Assembly (NCBI RefSeq): GCF_014639235.1
Contig: NZ_BMFU01000018.1
Location: forward strand, 8,551-72,550
Length of the DNA stretch: 64,000 nucleotides
Source of the DNA: Paenibacillus silvae
Lineage (GTDB): Bacteria > Bacillota > Bacilli > Paenibacillales > Paenibacillaceae
Direction of reading: 5' to 3'
Shown here: positions 1-9,404 of the stretch, in pieces
How the letters are laid out: every line of letters starts with the position of its first letter
How positions within the stretch are numbered: position 1 is the stretch's first letter
The notes under the pieces: model-generated
Seen by the model: the letters and a program-made list of their open reading frames with translations, nothing else
Database searches by the model: none
What the model was told of the DNA's origin: nothing
Made by a program: the position numbers and the translations under genes

Positions 1-1973
1 CCACGCGCAAAACCATAAGCAAACATGGCTGTGCAGGAAGCTTCCAGATATGTCTGTGGATTGTTCAGCACCTGATGCCAGAGTCCACTCTCGCTCTGCA
101 GGGCTGCATAACCTTCACATAGCTCATTGAAAAAGGCAATAAGCGCGGGACGCTCCGGATGTTCTTCCGGCAGAGCCTCCAACACTTCTGTCAAGGAGAA
201 CAGCGTCCATCCGTTGCCGCGGCCCCAAGGAATCTGTGTTGCCTGTTCATATTTGAAATCATACACATGAGACATAATCTTGTATTCTGGCATGAACAGA
301 TATTTGCGGTACAGTGTAAACTGTTTCGCTGCTTCATCGAGCGCTTCGGACTTCCCTGTCACACGGGCATACCGCACGAGGAACGGGGTACTCATATATA
401 GATCATCTGCCCACATGGTGTTCTCCGCATATTCTCCGGCACATATACGATAGAATGCCCCATCTGGTCTGCGCTCCAGGCGGGAAAGCATGAAATCTGC
501 GATGCGATCAGCAATCGGCAGGAAGGTTGGTTCCTTGCATTCGGTATATGACTCCAGCATCGCCGAGCCAAAGGAACCGCAGTTGTCCAGCATCTTCAGC
601 ATAATCAGCTGCTGATTGATTGCCGGGAATCCGTATTGCTCACGATCCCACAGCGAATATTCATACATCTGCGTGCAAGCCTGCACATGCTCAGCTGCAT
701 AACGTGTAATATCCGGTCTTTGCAGGTAACGTCCAGCTTGCAGCAATCCGTAAACGGTAACACCCAGCGGATAATCCCAGCGACCATAGTTGGTCACACT
801 GCCCACTGTCCATTTGTTGCTCAGCATCGCATTCTCATAGTAAGGTCGAATGAAGGCATCTGGCCGATCCAGCCGCCAGTATGTCCGTTCTGCTCCTTGC
901 TTCGCTGCACTTGTCTGGTACACACGATCCATGCGCATTAAATCCGCAAGCTCGGGTTCCGCACCAGCCTCAAATGGGCCAGCATAGAGCCAGCTATCGC
1001 CCGACGTTCCCTGCACTCGGTGCGGAAGCTTGAGCTGAAGCAATTCTGTCCCGGCGAATGCCTCCAGTTTAAATCCCCATGAGTCAGAGCCTGTTTGGCA
1101 TTCACTGCGAATAAGAAGATCACTCTGGCCAAATGGGGCTATTACTTCCACTTCAAATGGTCCCGCTTCGTTGATTTCTGCAACGGATTGACCATCAAGC
1201 CATATGCGCATAGAACCTTGAGATTGTCCGGTTAACCGAACCGGACGTCCAGTTGCATCGCGATTGTCCAGATGTGTCCATGCATAAGCATGTCTTCCAG
1301 GGAGCAGCCCATAGATTCGTTCCAGAGCAGGTTTATTCTGCTCGGAAGCAGACCACTGAACCTCTGGCAGCCATTTCAAATCATTCTCTTCCTGGCCTGC
1401 GAGCAGGTTCGGCTGCGTACATGCGGATGACACAGGCTCGGAGATCACCCAGCCCGCATGCCCTGAACGCTCCTGAAAAGGCGCCAGCACATTCAAAATC
1501 CGCACTTTGCCTTCATCAGAGCCGAACTGGCAGCCAAAACCTGCAGGTGTATTTTTCATCTCCAGCCATACCGTATTCCAGCCAGGCTGAATGTCGATTC
1601 CCAACTTCACCGTTGCATCTGGTGTAATCTCATCGATAACCGTAGAACGGTAGATTAACTCATTGTTGAAATGGAAGCGTACCGGCCCATAGCAACGTAC
1701 CAGCACATCCAGATTACGGTTCTCATCCCCCCAGACCAGTGCAGCGGCGTAGGAGATGTGATCCTTGGGCGCATCAGGAAAGCGTTTACTCATGTTCAGA
1801 TCATAAAGCCCTTTGTCATTTTGCAAAATGCCCGACTGCTGAAACACGCGGTATACAAAATCAGCCTGTGCGTTTGCACCGATATATCTCTCTGCAAGCA
1901 CCTTCAAAACCTGGTCCTGTTCTTCTCCGAATCGATAATACATGCTCTGCGGTTCACTGAAATATGTTGTCAT
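1..1973 (-). CDS. GH105 family glycosidase (unsaturated rhamnogalacturonyl hydrolase-like), 3' end outside window
   Basis: Reading the minus strand from ATG at 1973 gives an uninterrupted frame of about 657 residues that runs off the left edge, so the C-terminus is missing. The C-terminal half is a GH88/GH105 (alpha/alpha)6 barrel: WADDLYMSTPF near residue 518 contains the Asp expected to act in catalysis, and WGRGNGW near residue 581 matches the conserved WxRGNGW substrate-binding motif. Family members release unsaturated uronic acids from pectin or other polysaccharide-lyase products, normally in the cytoplasm. The N-terminal ~330 residues are not part of the usual ~370-residue family and look beta-rich, so this is a longer architecture. 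No signal peptide is visible. A GAGGG ribosome binding site lies about 10 bases upstream. A cre-like site in the upstream gap suggests catabolite control. The family call is firm; the exact substrate is inference. Confidence 0.8.
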   Translation of the reverse strand, partial: MTTYFSEPQSMYYRFGEEQDQVLKVLAERYIGANAQADFVYRVFQQSGILQNDKGLYDLNMSKRFPDAPKDHISYAAALVWGDENRNLDVLVRCYGPVRFHFNNELIYRSTVIDEITPDATVKLGIDIQPGWNTVWLEMKNTPAGFGCQFGSDEGKVRILNVLAPFQERSGHAGWVISEPVSSACTQPNLLAGQEENDLKWLPEVQWSASEQNKPALERIYGLLPGRHAYAWTHLDNRDATGRPVRLTGQSQGSMRIWLDGQSVAEINEAGPFEVEVIAPFGQSDLLIRSECQTGSDSWGFKLEAFAGTELLQLKLPHRVQGTSGDSWLYAGPFEAGAEPELADLMRMDRVYQTSAAKQGAERTYWRLDRPDAFIRPYYENAMLSNKWTVGSVTNYGRWDYPLGVTVYGLLQAGRYLQRPDITRYAAEHVQACTQMYEYSLWDREQYGFPAINQQLIMLKMLDNCGSFGSAMLESYTECKEPTFLPIADRIADFMLSRLERRPDGAFYRICAGEYAENTMWADDLYMSTPFLVRYARVTGKSEALDEAAKQFTLYRKYLFMPEYKIMSHVYDFKYEQATQIPWGRGNGWTLFSLTEVLEALPEEHPERPALIAFFNELCEGYAALQSESGLWHQVLNNPQTYLEASCTAMFAYGFAR

Positions 1974-2187
1974 GAATGCCACATCCCTCTCATGTTGGAA
2001 TACAATTTTGATTTTCAAATCACGCCTGTATGCAGGACGACAATCTATTTTCTCAATAAGTAGATATAGCGCTTAACCTCCGTAGAACTTTCCCTTGGAC
2101 GGGAAGGCAGTCGCTTTACTTTTAATGAACACCTCTGAATGAATATCCTTAGTATAACTGACATGGCTCATGGTGGCTACAGATTTT

Positions 2188-2201
2188 TGTTTGCGCTTAC
2201 A
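2188..2201. promoter_or_regulatory. cre-like site (CcpA) in the gap between the GH105 gene and the chemoreceptor-like gene
   Basis: The minus strand reads TGTAAGCGCAAACA, which fits all 14 core positions of the cre consensus WTGNAANCGNWNNCW; only the leading W (here G) differs. It lies in a 365-base gap (1974-2338) between divergent genes, about 215 bases upstream of the GH105 start and 138 upstream of the chemoreceptor-like start. I see no other clear element in the gap and cannot assign -35/-10 boxes with confidence. CcpA control is inferred. Confidence 0.45.
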
Positions 2202-2338
2202 CTGCAATCTGTCATTTACCTAACCGTTACAAGATTATAGTCATAACCTTACAATATTTGTTTAATCATTTCTGGAAACATGACCGATAAATATATCATA
2301 TAACACCAGATTATCCCATCTCATTTTGGAAGGACAGA

Positions 2339-3172
2339 TTGATATTGAATACACTTGAAGCTCTGGTCCACGCAATGCCGTTTGTCAGTCAAATGTTCCG
2401 TGATGATATCTCCATCTCTATTAATGATCATGAAAAGGTATTATATTTCTCCGAAGCCCAAAGTCTGGATATCGGTGTAAAAGCCGGAGACGAGCTGCAT
2501 GATGACTATAAGGATTTCAAGATGCTGACGAACAAGGACTCGCGTACCATCGTGCGCATGCCGGGTGACCTCCAGGGCAGACCCTTTGATTCGATCCTTA
2601 TTCCTGTGAAGCAGAACGGGCAAGTTGTCGGTATTCTCGGGGTTAACTACGCTCTTGATAACCACCTGAAGCTGGAAAATTTGATTAGCGAAAATGAAAC
2701 AACCATCAATGCTCTCGTTGGCGGCATTCAACAAATCGCAGCTCATTCAGAGCAGCTGTCGGCAACCTCGGAGGAAATTTTGCGAAATTCGAAGAAGGCT
2801 TCCGAGAACTCCGTGAACGTCACCAAAGTAACCAATGTCATTCGTGAGGTATCCGAGCAGACCAATCTGCTTGGCTTGAATGCCATGATCGAGGCCGCTC
2901 GTGTCGGGGAGCAGGGAGCCGGATTCGGCATAGTTGCCAGTGAAGTTCGCAAGCTCTCGGACCATACGAAGCAAGCTGCGTCAGATATCGAAACCTCGCT
3001 GGGAAGCGTGCAGGATTCCATGAAACATATGGAGCAGGAGATTGCACAAATATCAACAGCCACGGTGGATCAGGCCAAGCTTGTAACCGAATTCATGCAG
3101 AGTATAGAACAATTGGGCGAGACCAGTGCCAGCCTGAAAACCTTTGTGCAGCAAATGCTGGCACTCGAGTAA
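2339..3172 (+). CDS. Soluble methyl-accepting chemotaxis-like protein (YfmS type)
   Basis: The 277-residue protein has no membrane segment and no HAMP domain. Residues 1-120 form a PAS/sCache-like sensory fold. Residues ~130-277 are a short MCP signalling domain. The conserved hairpin tip is recognisable at ~168-200, including EQTNLLGLNAMIEAAR and FGIVASEVRKLS, which normally binds CheA and CheW. Length and layout resemble Bacillus subtilis YfmS, a cytoplasmic chemoreceptor. The start is TTG at 2339, preceded by GGAAGGA 4 bases upstream. The signalling domain is at the short end of the family, so it may interact with other receptors rather than form a full array on its own. It is single-gene and divergent from the GH105 gene; the ligand is unknown. 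Confidence 0.8.
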   Translation: MILNTLEALVHAMPFVSQMFRDDISISINDHEKVLYFSEAQSLDIGVKAGDELHDDYKDFKMLTNKDSRTIVRMPGDLQGRPFDSILIPVKQNGQVVGILGVNYALDNHLKLENLISENETTINALVGGIQQIAAHSEQLSATSEEILRNSKKASENSVNVTKVTNVIREVSEQTNLLGLNAMIEAARVGEQGAGFGIVASEVRKLSDHTKQAASDIETSLGSVQDSMKHMEQEIAQISTATVDQAKLVTEFMQSIEQLGETSASLKTFVQQMLALE

Positions 3173-3243
3173 TCCTGTTTAATTCAGAACTTTCATACTA
3201 GCCATCACGATATACATAACATATGAATTCAATACAAAATGAA

Positions 3244-3288
3244 AAAACCTCTGTTCGTTTTCTCTGGCAAGAAAATGAACAGAGGTTT
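3244..3288 (-). terminator. Intrinsic terminator between convergent genes
   Basis: AACCTCTGTTC and GAACAGAGGTTT form a long perfect stem. Read on the minus strand it ends in a run of T, so it mainly serves the phosphatase gene that stops at 3360; in the plus direction the T run is weaker. Confidence 0.75.
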
Positions 3289-3359
3289 CTTATGTTGAAG
3301 CAAAATTAGCAGCTCTCAAGTCAGCATGTCAGAATGAGAACTTTGTCCAGGTAGGAACA

Positions 3360-4178
3360 TCAGATTTCAACTGCAACCCCAAAGTGATCCGACACGACAG
3401 GGCCGTTCTTGCCATCAAGCACCACTGTGGAGGATTGAGCCTGTATCGGACGATTCGAAAAAATATAATCAATCCGCAGCGGACGCTCATTGTTGGCCCA
3501 TCCGGCAATCGCTTTGACAACGGTGGCTCCATCATCCTTTTGCTTCGCTGTCGTATACAGATCATTCCACCCATGCTGCATCATGTAGTCATATCCCTCT
3601 CCGCGAATCTCCGCCACGTTGTTAAAATCGCCCATCAGATATAGGGGCTGATGCATGTAAGGTGCAAGCTTGCTCTCCGTCAAATCCCACTGGCCCTTAA
3701 AAGGTTCCTGCGCATCGTCCCACCAATTGAAATGTCCATTAACAAACCATGCCGCTTCTCCGTGTACATTCGTCTCTATGCCTACGATTTTGCGTGTGCG
3801 GTAATTGTTGTAGTCCCGAATGTGGGATACATACTCCCCAAACGAATGTGTAATTGGCGTCCGGCTTAGAATCGCCAGTCCTTCATCATAAGTTCGAAAC
3901 CCGATGTGGGTTGGAACCCAGGTCCAATAATACGTCTCTGTCAACTGCTGCAGCAGGACATGGGCATAGTTATCTTTTTTAATCACAGCGTGCGCATCAG
4001 TGGGTACATACGTCTTTAACGCTTCTTCAGGCAACGCACTCTCCTCAAGGGGCTGGTTAACCTCCTGCATGGAAATAACGTCGAACTGATGCTTATTGAT
4101 AAAGTCAGCCAACTGGCTGATTTTGTTCCGTTGCTCTTCTTCTGCCCAGGCATGGACATTTAATGTAAGAATCTTCAC
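3360..4178 (-). CDS. Endonuclease/exonuclease/phosphatase (EEP) family hydrolase, possibly a maltose-6'-phosphate phosphatase-like enzyme
   Basis: The 272-residue protein carries the EEP metal-dependent phosphodiesterase/phosphatase signature in order: ILTLNVHAW at the N-terminus, MQEV (metal-binding Glu), GHFNWW, LMGDFNNVAE (Asp and Asn of the active site), RIDYIF, and SDHFGV at the C-terminus. It has no signal peptide, so it should act in the cytoplasm. Length and the NVHAW and GHFNWW sequences resemble MapP-type maltose-6'-phosphate phosphatases, but no maltose PTS gene is adjacent, so the substrate is inference. I chose GTG at 4178 because AGGAGAG sits just upstream and the protein then begins directly at the first EEP strand; an upstream in-frame ATG at 4277 adds 33 residues without a good ribosome binding site. 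Single-gene unit with a strong terminator. Confidence 0.75.
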   Translation of the reverse strand: MKILTLNVHAWAEEEQRNKISQLADFINKHQFDVISMQEVNQPLEESALPEEALKTYVPTDAHAVIKKDNYAHVLLQQLTETYYWTWVPTHIGFRTYDEGLAILSRTPITHSFGEYVSHIRDYNNYRTRKIVGIETNVHGEAAWFVNGHFNWWDDAQEPFKGQWDLTESKLAPYMHQPLYLMGDFNNVAEIRGEGYDYMMQHGWNDLYTTAKQKDDGATVVKAIAGWANNERPLRIDYIFSNRPIQAQSSTVVLDGKNGPVVSDHFGVAVEI

Positions 4179-4402
4179 GATGTCTCTCTCCTGCTCTAAA
4201 ATAATCTGACCACAACTTCTGGCCGCCTTGCTCTCTGCATTGCTCTTAAAAGGAATACATATGATAAGCATACACAATATGAACTATTCCTGCATATCTG
4301 CACGAACAGCTCTGGAACTGATATGATAGAATCATTGATACTCTAGGTATGGACGTGGCACACGTCACCTTTAGTTAACCCATGTTTACCCCAGGAGATG
4401 GA

Positions 4403-6247
4403 ATGATGAATATACCTGACGAATGGAAAATGGATGATGCGCAGTGGCAGGCATTGATTTTTAAGGTGGCGGAGCTTTATAACAACCTGACGATCATGCG
4501 CGGATTCCAATATTATAAACAGAAACGTGTTGGACCATTACTCTTCAGTCACCGCCAGACAAGGCATCATAATAATGCGGCAATCTACGATCATACTCAG
4601 AATTTCACTCGGGATCTTACTCAGGCAGAATCTAACGAATCCGGGACGATTACAGCCGAGGTACAGGGAACGGAAGCTTATACGGTTGTGCTGTACATAG
4701 AAGCCTTGTCGACCAGCCGCTGCACCTGTCCTGTTAACACGCCATGCAAACATATGGCTGCCGTATTGATGAGTTATGCCGAGCAGCAGGGGCGCCCTGT
4801 CCCTGCACTTGTGAATGCACATGCAACTACCTCCTTGAAGCAAGCTGCCAAATCCGTGGTCACTGCGTCCTCCGGGAGAGCATACAGCTTTGACAGTACC
4901 TCGGATCACGGGCAGTCCTTCGAAGACAAGAACGCTGTGGACGGACGCCAGTACAGCGAGATCAGGGAGCAAGCAGCAGCACTGGCCGGCATGAGCATAC
5001 CGGAATGGCATGAGCTGTTTCGTGACAGCCTCCGGCGGCTGGGAACAGGTACAGCAACTACAGCTTACATTCAGGAGGCTTCCGATGAGCTGTATGCCAT
5101 CAAGCCCAAGCTACCCGCCGCCATGGAGCAGCTGTTTGAGCTGCATGTGCTGCTCTACCTTATGCGGTACTGCATCCCGCCTGCACGTAATTCCATCACA
5201 AATACACCTGTGTATTTAAGTTACCCGGCCCAGCTGGCCGTGGATGCACTCCAGAAGAGACTTGAAGCCCTGCTGCTCCAGCCGCTTGACTGTTCTGGTC
5301 TTCAGGGTGTGACACTTGAGCAGTTCTGGGCAAGGCTGGTCGAGACCGCAGGTTATTTACGCACAGAAATGTTAACCGAGACGGCAAACATGATGTTTTT
5401 TACGCCAGTATACACCAAGCTATGGCTGAACTGGATTGTAACACAACCTCAGGGAAATTCAGATCTGCTGGAGACAGAACTGGCTACCCTGGACAGCATT
5501 GAGCAGGATGCTGTACAGCAAGCAAAGGAGCAGGAGCTTAACGGGCAGAGACAAGTCAAAAAAGTTATTCTTCCACTGCCGCTTGTTCTGGCTCAAGGCT
5601 GGATGCACTACCACCTGAAGCAGGATACAGCTGCATGGCAAAAGCTTGTCCATGGCAGCACTGCGTACGGTATTCCTCCTGAGCAGCTGCTATATTTCCT
5701 GCATACACTGGTCGATGCAGCTGAATGGACACGTCTAGCCGAATGGCTGGTGCAGCTAGGCCCTATGCTGACCAATCGGCGCAACACGCCGTTACAGGAC
5801 TACATGCAGCTGTGGGATTTAACCATCCAGCATGTGCCGGAAGCAGAGCATCGCATGTGGGACACGCTTGTCAGCATGCTCCCTCACTCTCGACCTGCCT
5901 ACGAAGAGGCGATGCATTCGCGCGGACAGTGGCGCAGGTGGATTGATTTTCAGCTGAGTACAGGTACGGAGCCGCTTGAATTCCGCGTTGCTGTACTGCA
6001 GCCGATCGAGAAGGAAGCACCTGAATTGCTGCTTCCGTTCTATCATCAGGCGGTGGAGCGATATGTTGGACATAAAAACAGGGATGGTTACAAAGCCGCA
6101 GTCAAGCTGCTGAAACGACTGTCCAAGATCTATAAAAAATTGAAGCATGATGAGCAGTGGGAGCACTTCATCACTACCCTCGCTGTCCGCAACAGCCGGT
6201 TACGCGCCCTGCAGGAGGAGCTTCGGAAAGGTAAGCTGATTCCATGA
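4403..6247 (+). CDS. SWIM zinc-finger protein (YwqB-like)
   Basis: About 614 residues. A SWIM zinc-binding motif of the form CxCx6CxH (CTCPVNTPCKH) lies near residues 104-116; SWIM domains bind nucleic acid or proteins. The rest is helical and has no catalytic motif that I recognise. The stop overlaps the next gene by four bases (ATGA at 6244-6247), so the protein is translationally coupled to a SNF2 helicase. The same gene order is known from Bacillus subtilis ywqB-ywqA. The start is taken as ATG at 4403 (4406 is equally possible) because AGGAG lies at 4393-4397; the in-frame ATG at 4382 is upstream of that site. The role is likely as a DNA- or partner-binding subunit of the helicase, which is inference. 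Confidence 0.8.
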   Translation: MMNIPDEWKMDDAQWQALIFKVAELYNNLTIMRGFQYYKQKRVGPLLFSHRQTRHHNNAAIYDHTQNFTRDLTQAESNESGTITAEVQGTEAYTVVLYIEALSTSRCTCPVNTPCKHMAAVLMSYAEQQGRPVPALVNAHATTSLKQAAKSVVTASSGRAYSFDSTSDHGQSFEDKNAVDGRQYSEIREQAAALAGMSIPEWHELFRDSLRRLGTGTATTAYIQEASDELYAIKPKLPAAMEQLFELHVLLYLMRYCIPPARNSITNTPVYLSYPAQLAVDALQKRLEALLLQPLDCSGLQGVTLEQFWARLVETAGYLRTEMLTETANMMFFTPVYTKLWLNWIVTQPQGNSDLLETELATLDSIEQDAVQQAKEQELNGQRQVKKVILPLPLVLAQGWMHYHLKQDTAAWQKLVHGSTAYGIPPEQLLYFLHTLVDAAEWTRLAEWLVQLGPMLTNRRNTPLQDYMQLWDLTIQHVPEAEHRMWDTLVSMLPHSRPAYEEAMHSRGQWRRWIDFQLSTGTEPLEFRVAVLQPIEKEAPELLLPFYHQAVERYVGHKNRDGYKAAVKLLKRLSKIYKKLKHDEQWEHFITTLAVRNSRLRALQEELRKGKLIP

Positions 6248-9200
6248 GTCTATTACATCCTTATACAGAAACAATCGAGGTACATGTTGCGTTGACCGGA
6301 TATGGCGACGCCTTGTTCTATGGTGCCCTGAATACACATCACTTTGTCTCTGGTCAGTCGCTGAAGCAGCGTCTCTTCGCCTGGCATGTTCCGTCCTTCT
6401 ACGGTACGGAGCTGGAAATTCGCCAGGTTGAAGAAGTGGAGCTGGTCGTACTGCCCGCCGAAGAAGTCCTTCCGTTCTTCGCTTCAATGAACACCCTGAC
6501 TCATATCGAGTGGAAATGGGACGAGCAGGCAGCGTATCTCATTCAGCTGTCACCCATGCTTGCTTCCTCTATCGAGAACCGCAAATATGTTCCCAGCTTC
6601 GAGGCCTACCGCGCTGGTCAGCTGCAATGGAGCTGGGACTCTGACAGTCTGAAAAAACAGGACCTCGCCGCACTGCATGAAGCGTTCCGGCATACGGACG
6701 AGAGCTATGCCGAAGGGCTCGGCGCTGCCTACTCTGCCGCTGTATTCCAGCAATGGTACAGCACCGAAGAAGCAGCCGCCGATCTGCGGCGCGAGTTCCC
6801 GCAGCTCTTTCCCGAGCGCGGGATGATTCCGCGCACGGCTGGTCTTGATGCCCGGTCATGGCTGGTGTCCATCGGCTGGAAGGCCGATGCCGCACCATTC
6901 CGGCCGATGCTGCAGCTGCAGGAGCCAGATGAGGACGACTTTTCATGGCGACTTCGGCTGGTATTGCAGAACAAGCTGGACGCTGCTGTTCTCGTGCCTG
7001 TTATGCTTGATTCACACGGACGACTGGAGGGCGAGTGGCCTGAAGCGTGGACGCCATTCATTCTGGATCGTGCAGCGGGCTGGCTGGAGCAATTGCGCGC
7101 TCAGCTGCCGCGTCTTGGAAGCTCCATCAGCGGCAGACGTGATGTGCTGGGTGATCCGCTGGATGACATGCAGGCCTGGCAGTTCCTGACTCAGGAGAGC
7201 GGCCGCTTGCTGGCAGCAGGCTGGCAAGTGCTTCTGCCAGGCTGGTGGGAAGCAGCCCGCAAGAAAAAACCTAAGCTGCGTGCCAAGGTGAAACCGGAAG
7301 AAGGCAGCGAGCGTGGACAGTCCTTCTTCGGACTGGACTCTATTATTCATTTTGACTGGCGCATCGCAATTGGAGATACCGATCTTAGTGAAGAGGAATT
7401 TGCGGACCTGGTGGCCCGTAACGAGCGACTGGTTCGCTTTCGCGGCGAATGGATACCGCTCGATCCCGATCTGCTGGAACAGATCAAACGAGCAATGGGC
7501 GGTGTGGATCGGGAGCAGGGGCTCTCGTTTCAAGATATTCTGCACCTGCACCTGCTTCACAATGAGCAGCGGGAATATGCCAAGCAGAAGTGGAGAGAAG
7601 GTCAGCAGACCGAAGAAGAGCAGCCGCAAGCTCAGGCCAGCGAGAGTATCCGGCTTGAAGTGGAGTTAAACGAGCATCTGAATCGGGTCATTGCCCAGCT
7701 CGGAGGCGGCCAAGGTGGCGCTCCCTCTCTTCCTGTTCCGGGAGGACTTCATGCAGAGCTGCGTTCCTATCAGAAGGAGGGCTTTGCCTGGCTTGGCTTT
7801 CTGCGCAGATTTGGTCTGGGTGCTTGTCTTGCTGACGATATGGGACTTGGTAAAACCATTCAGTTTATTACGTATTTACTGCACATCAAAGAGCATGAGC
7901 CACGTTTGCCTGGACAAGCCCCGGCACTTCTCATCTGCCCCACCTCTGTGCTGGGTAACTGGCAGAAGGAGATCAGCCGCTTCGCTCCATCCATTCGGGT
8001 GAGCCTGCATTATGGCGCGCGGCGGTTAAGCGGGGAGGAATTTCAGGAGCAGACTGAGCAGTCGGATATTATAATCACCTCATATGCCACAGCCACACTG
8101 GATCAGGAGCTGCTCGAAAGCTACACCTGGTCTGCGATCTGTCTGGATGAAGCGCAGAATATCAAAAACGCGCAGACCAAACAATCCATGGCCGTGCGCA
8201 GCTTCCCGGCGAAACACCGCATCGCGCTCACGGGTACGCCGATTGAGAACCGGTTAGCCGAGCTGTGGTCCATCTATGACTTCATCAATCCAGGGTATCT
8301 CGGCAGCGCTCGCGCGTTCCAGACTCGCTTCATCAGTGCCATTGAGAAGGATAAGGATGAGCAGCGCATGCAGGATCTGCAGCAGCTCGTGAAACCCTTC
8401 ATGCTTCGCCGAAAGAAAAAGGACCCGAATATCCAGCTTGATCTGCCGGATAAAAATGAAATGAAAACCTATATTCACCTCACAGGTGAACAAAGCGCAT
8501 TATATGATCAAACCGTTCAGGCACTGATGGATAAAATGAAGGAACTTGAAGGTATCAAGCGGAAAGGCGCGATTCTATCCGCCTTAACCCAGTTGAAGCA
8601 GCTGTGTGACCATCCGCTGCTGCTGACCAAGGAGACGCTGCCGGAGGAACTTGCAGATGAGGGCTCGGCTGGCTCGGCTTATGACGTATACAGCCCGCAG
8701 GATATGGCGATGCTGATCAGCCGTTCTGCCAAGCTGGAGCGCTTGATGGAGCTTGTCCGCGAGCTGCGTGATGAGGGCGAGCGCTGCCTTATTTTCACCC
8801 AGTACATCGGTATGGGGCAGATGCTTCAGCAAGTGCTGCGGCAGGAACTGCAGGAGCCTGTATTGTATCTGCATGGAGGCACATCGAAGACCGCACGGGA
8901 CCGTATGATTGAGGAATTCCAGTCTCGCAGTCTGCCTGCGGACAAACAGCCCTCGGTCTTCATTCTGTCGATTAAAGCTGGCGGTGTGGGGCTGAATCTG
9001 ACGGCGGCCAATCACGTCTTCCACTTCGACCGCTGGTGGAATCCTGCGGTAGAGAATCAGGCGACAGACCGGGCTTATCGGATGGGCCAGACCAAGGATG
9101 TGCAGGTGCACAAGTTCATCTCTCTCGGTACACTGGAAGAACGAATCGACGAGATGCTGGAGAGCAAGCAGCAGCTAAGCGATAACATCATTACCAGTTC

Positions 9201-9276
9201 CGAGAACTGGATTACAGAGCTGTCTACGGATGAGCTGAAGGATCTGTTCACCCGGCGCAGAGACTGGTCTGGTTAA
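6244..9276 (+). CDS. SNF2-family DEAD-like helicase (YwqA-like)
   Basis: A 1010-residue SWI2/SNF2 ATPase. The first ~450 residues include a SNF2-associated N-terminal region. The ATPase core follows: DDMGLGKT (Walker A, ~529), LDEAQN (Walker B variant DEAQ, ~635), LTGTPIENR (motif III), LIFTQY, SIKAGGVGLNL and ATDRAYRMGQ (motif VI, ~940). Bacterial members translocate on double-stranded DNA and remodel proteins on it. It overlaps the SWIM gene by four bases, so the two are probably made as a complex. A terminator follows at 9295. The N-terminal half is rich in Trp, Leu and acidic residues. It is complete, with no missing ATPase motif. The physiological role (repair, transcription recycling or defence) cannot be told from sequence. 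Confidence 0.9.
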   Translation: MSLLHPYTETIEVHVALTGYGDALFYGALNTHHFVSGQSLKQRLFAWHVPSFYGTELEIRQVEEVELVVLPAEEVLPFFASMNTLTHIEWKWDEQAAYLIQLSPMLASSIENRKYVPSFEAYRAGQLQWSWDSDSLKKQDLAALHEAFRHTDESYAEGLGAAYSAAVFQQWYSTEEAAADLRREFPQLFPERGMIPRTAGLDARSWLVSIGWKADAAPFRPMLQLQEPDEDDFSWRLRLVLQNKLDAAVLVPVMLDSHGRLEGEWPEAWTPFILDRAAGWLEQLRAQLPRLGSSISGRRDVLGDPLDDMQAWQFLTQESGRLLAAGWQVLLPGWWEAARKKKPKLRAKVKPEEGSERGQSFFGLDSIIHFDWRIAIGDTDLSEEEFADLVARNERLVRFRGEWIPLDPDLLEQIKRAMGGVDREQGLSFQDILHLHLLHNEQREYAKQKWREGQQTEEEQPQAQASESIRLEVELNEHLNRVIAQLGGGQGGAPSLPVPGGLHAELRSYQKEGFAWLGFLRRFGLGACLADDMGLGKTIQFITYLLHIKEHEPRLPGQAPALLICPTSVLGNWQKEISRFAPSIRVSLHYGARRLSGEEFQEQTEQSDIIITSYATATLDQELLESYTWSAICLDEAQNIKNAQTKQSMAVRSFPAKHRIALTGTPIENRLAELWSIYDFINPGYLGSARAFQTRFISAIEKDKDEQRMQDLQQLVKPFMLRRKKKDPNIQLDLPDKNEMKTYIHLTGEQSALYDQTVQALMDKMKELEGIKRKGAILSALTQLKQLCDHPLLLTKETLPEELADEGSAGSAYDVYSPQDMAMLISRSAKLERLMELVRELRDEGERCLIFTQYIGMGQMLQQVLRQELQEPVLYLHGGTSKTARDRMIEEFQSRSLPADKQPSVFILSIKAGGVGLNLTAANHVFHFDRWWNPAVENQATDRAYRMGQTKDVQVHKFISLGTLEERIDEMLESKQQLSDNIITSSENWITELSTDELKDLFTRRRDWSG

Positions 9277-9294
9277 ATTTTATTCTTTAAAAAA

Positions 9295-9334
9295 AAGAGC
9301 GAAGCTTGGGAAGGTTAGTCCCGGCTTCGCTCTT
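9295..9334. terminator. Bidirectional intrinsic terminator between convergent genes
   Basis: AAGAGCGAAGC pairs with GCTTCGCTCTT. Eight A residues lie on the left, giving a strong U-tract for the minus strand, that is for the small secreted protein gene that stops at 9405; the plus side, after the SNF2 gene, is weaker. Confidence 0.8.
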
Positions 9335-9404
9335 CTCATTTCATGCCGTTATGTTATGAATCTGTAAACGATCAGGCAACCTCGAAAGGCAGCGCAGCAA
9401 TCGC

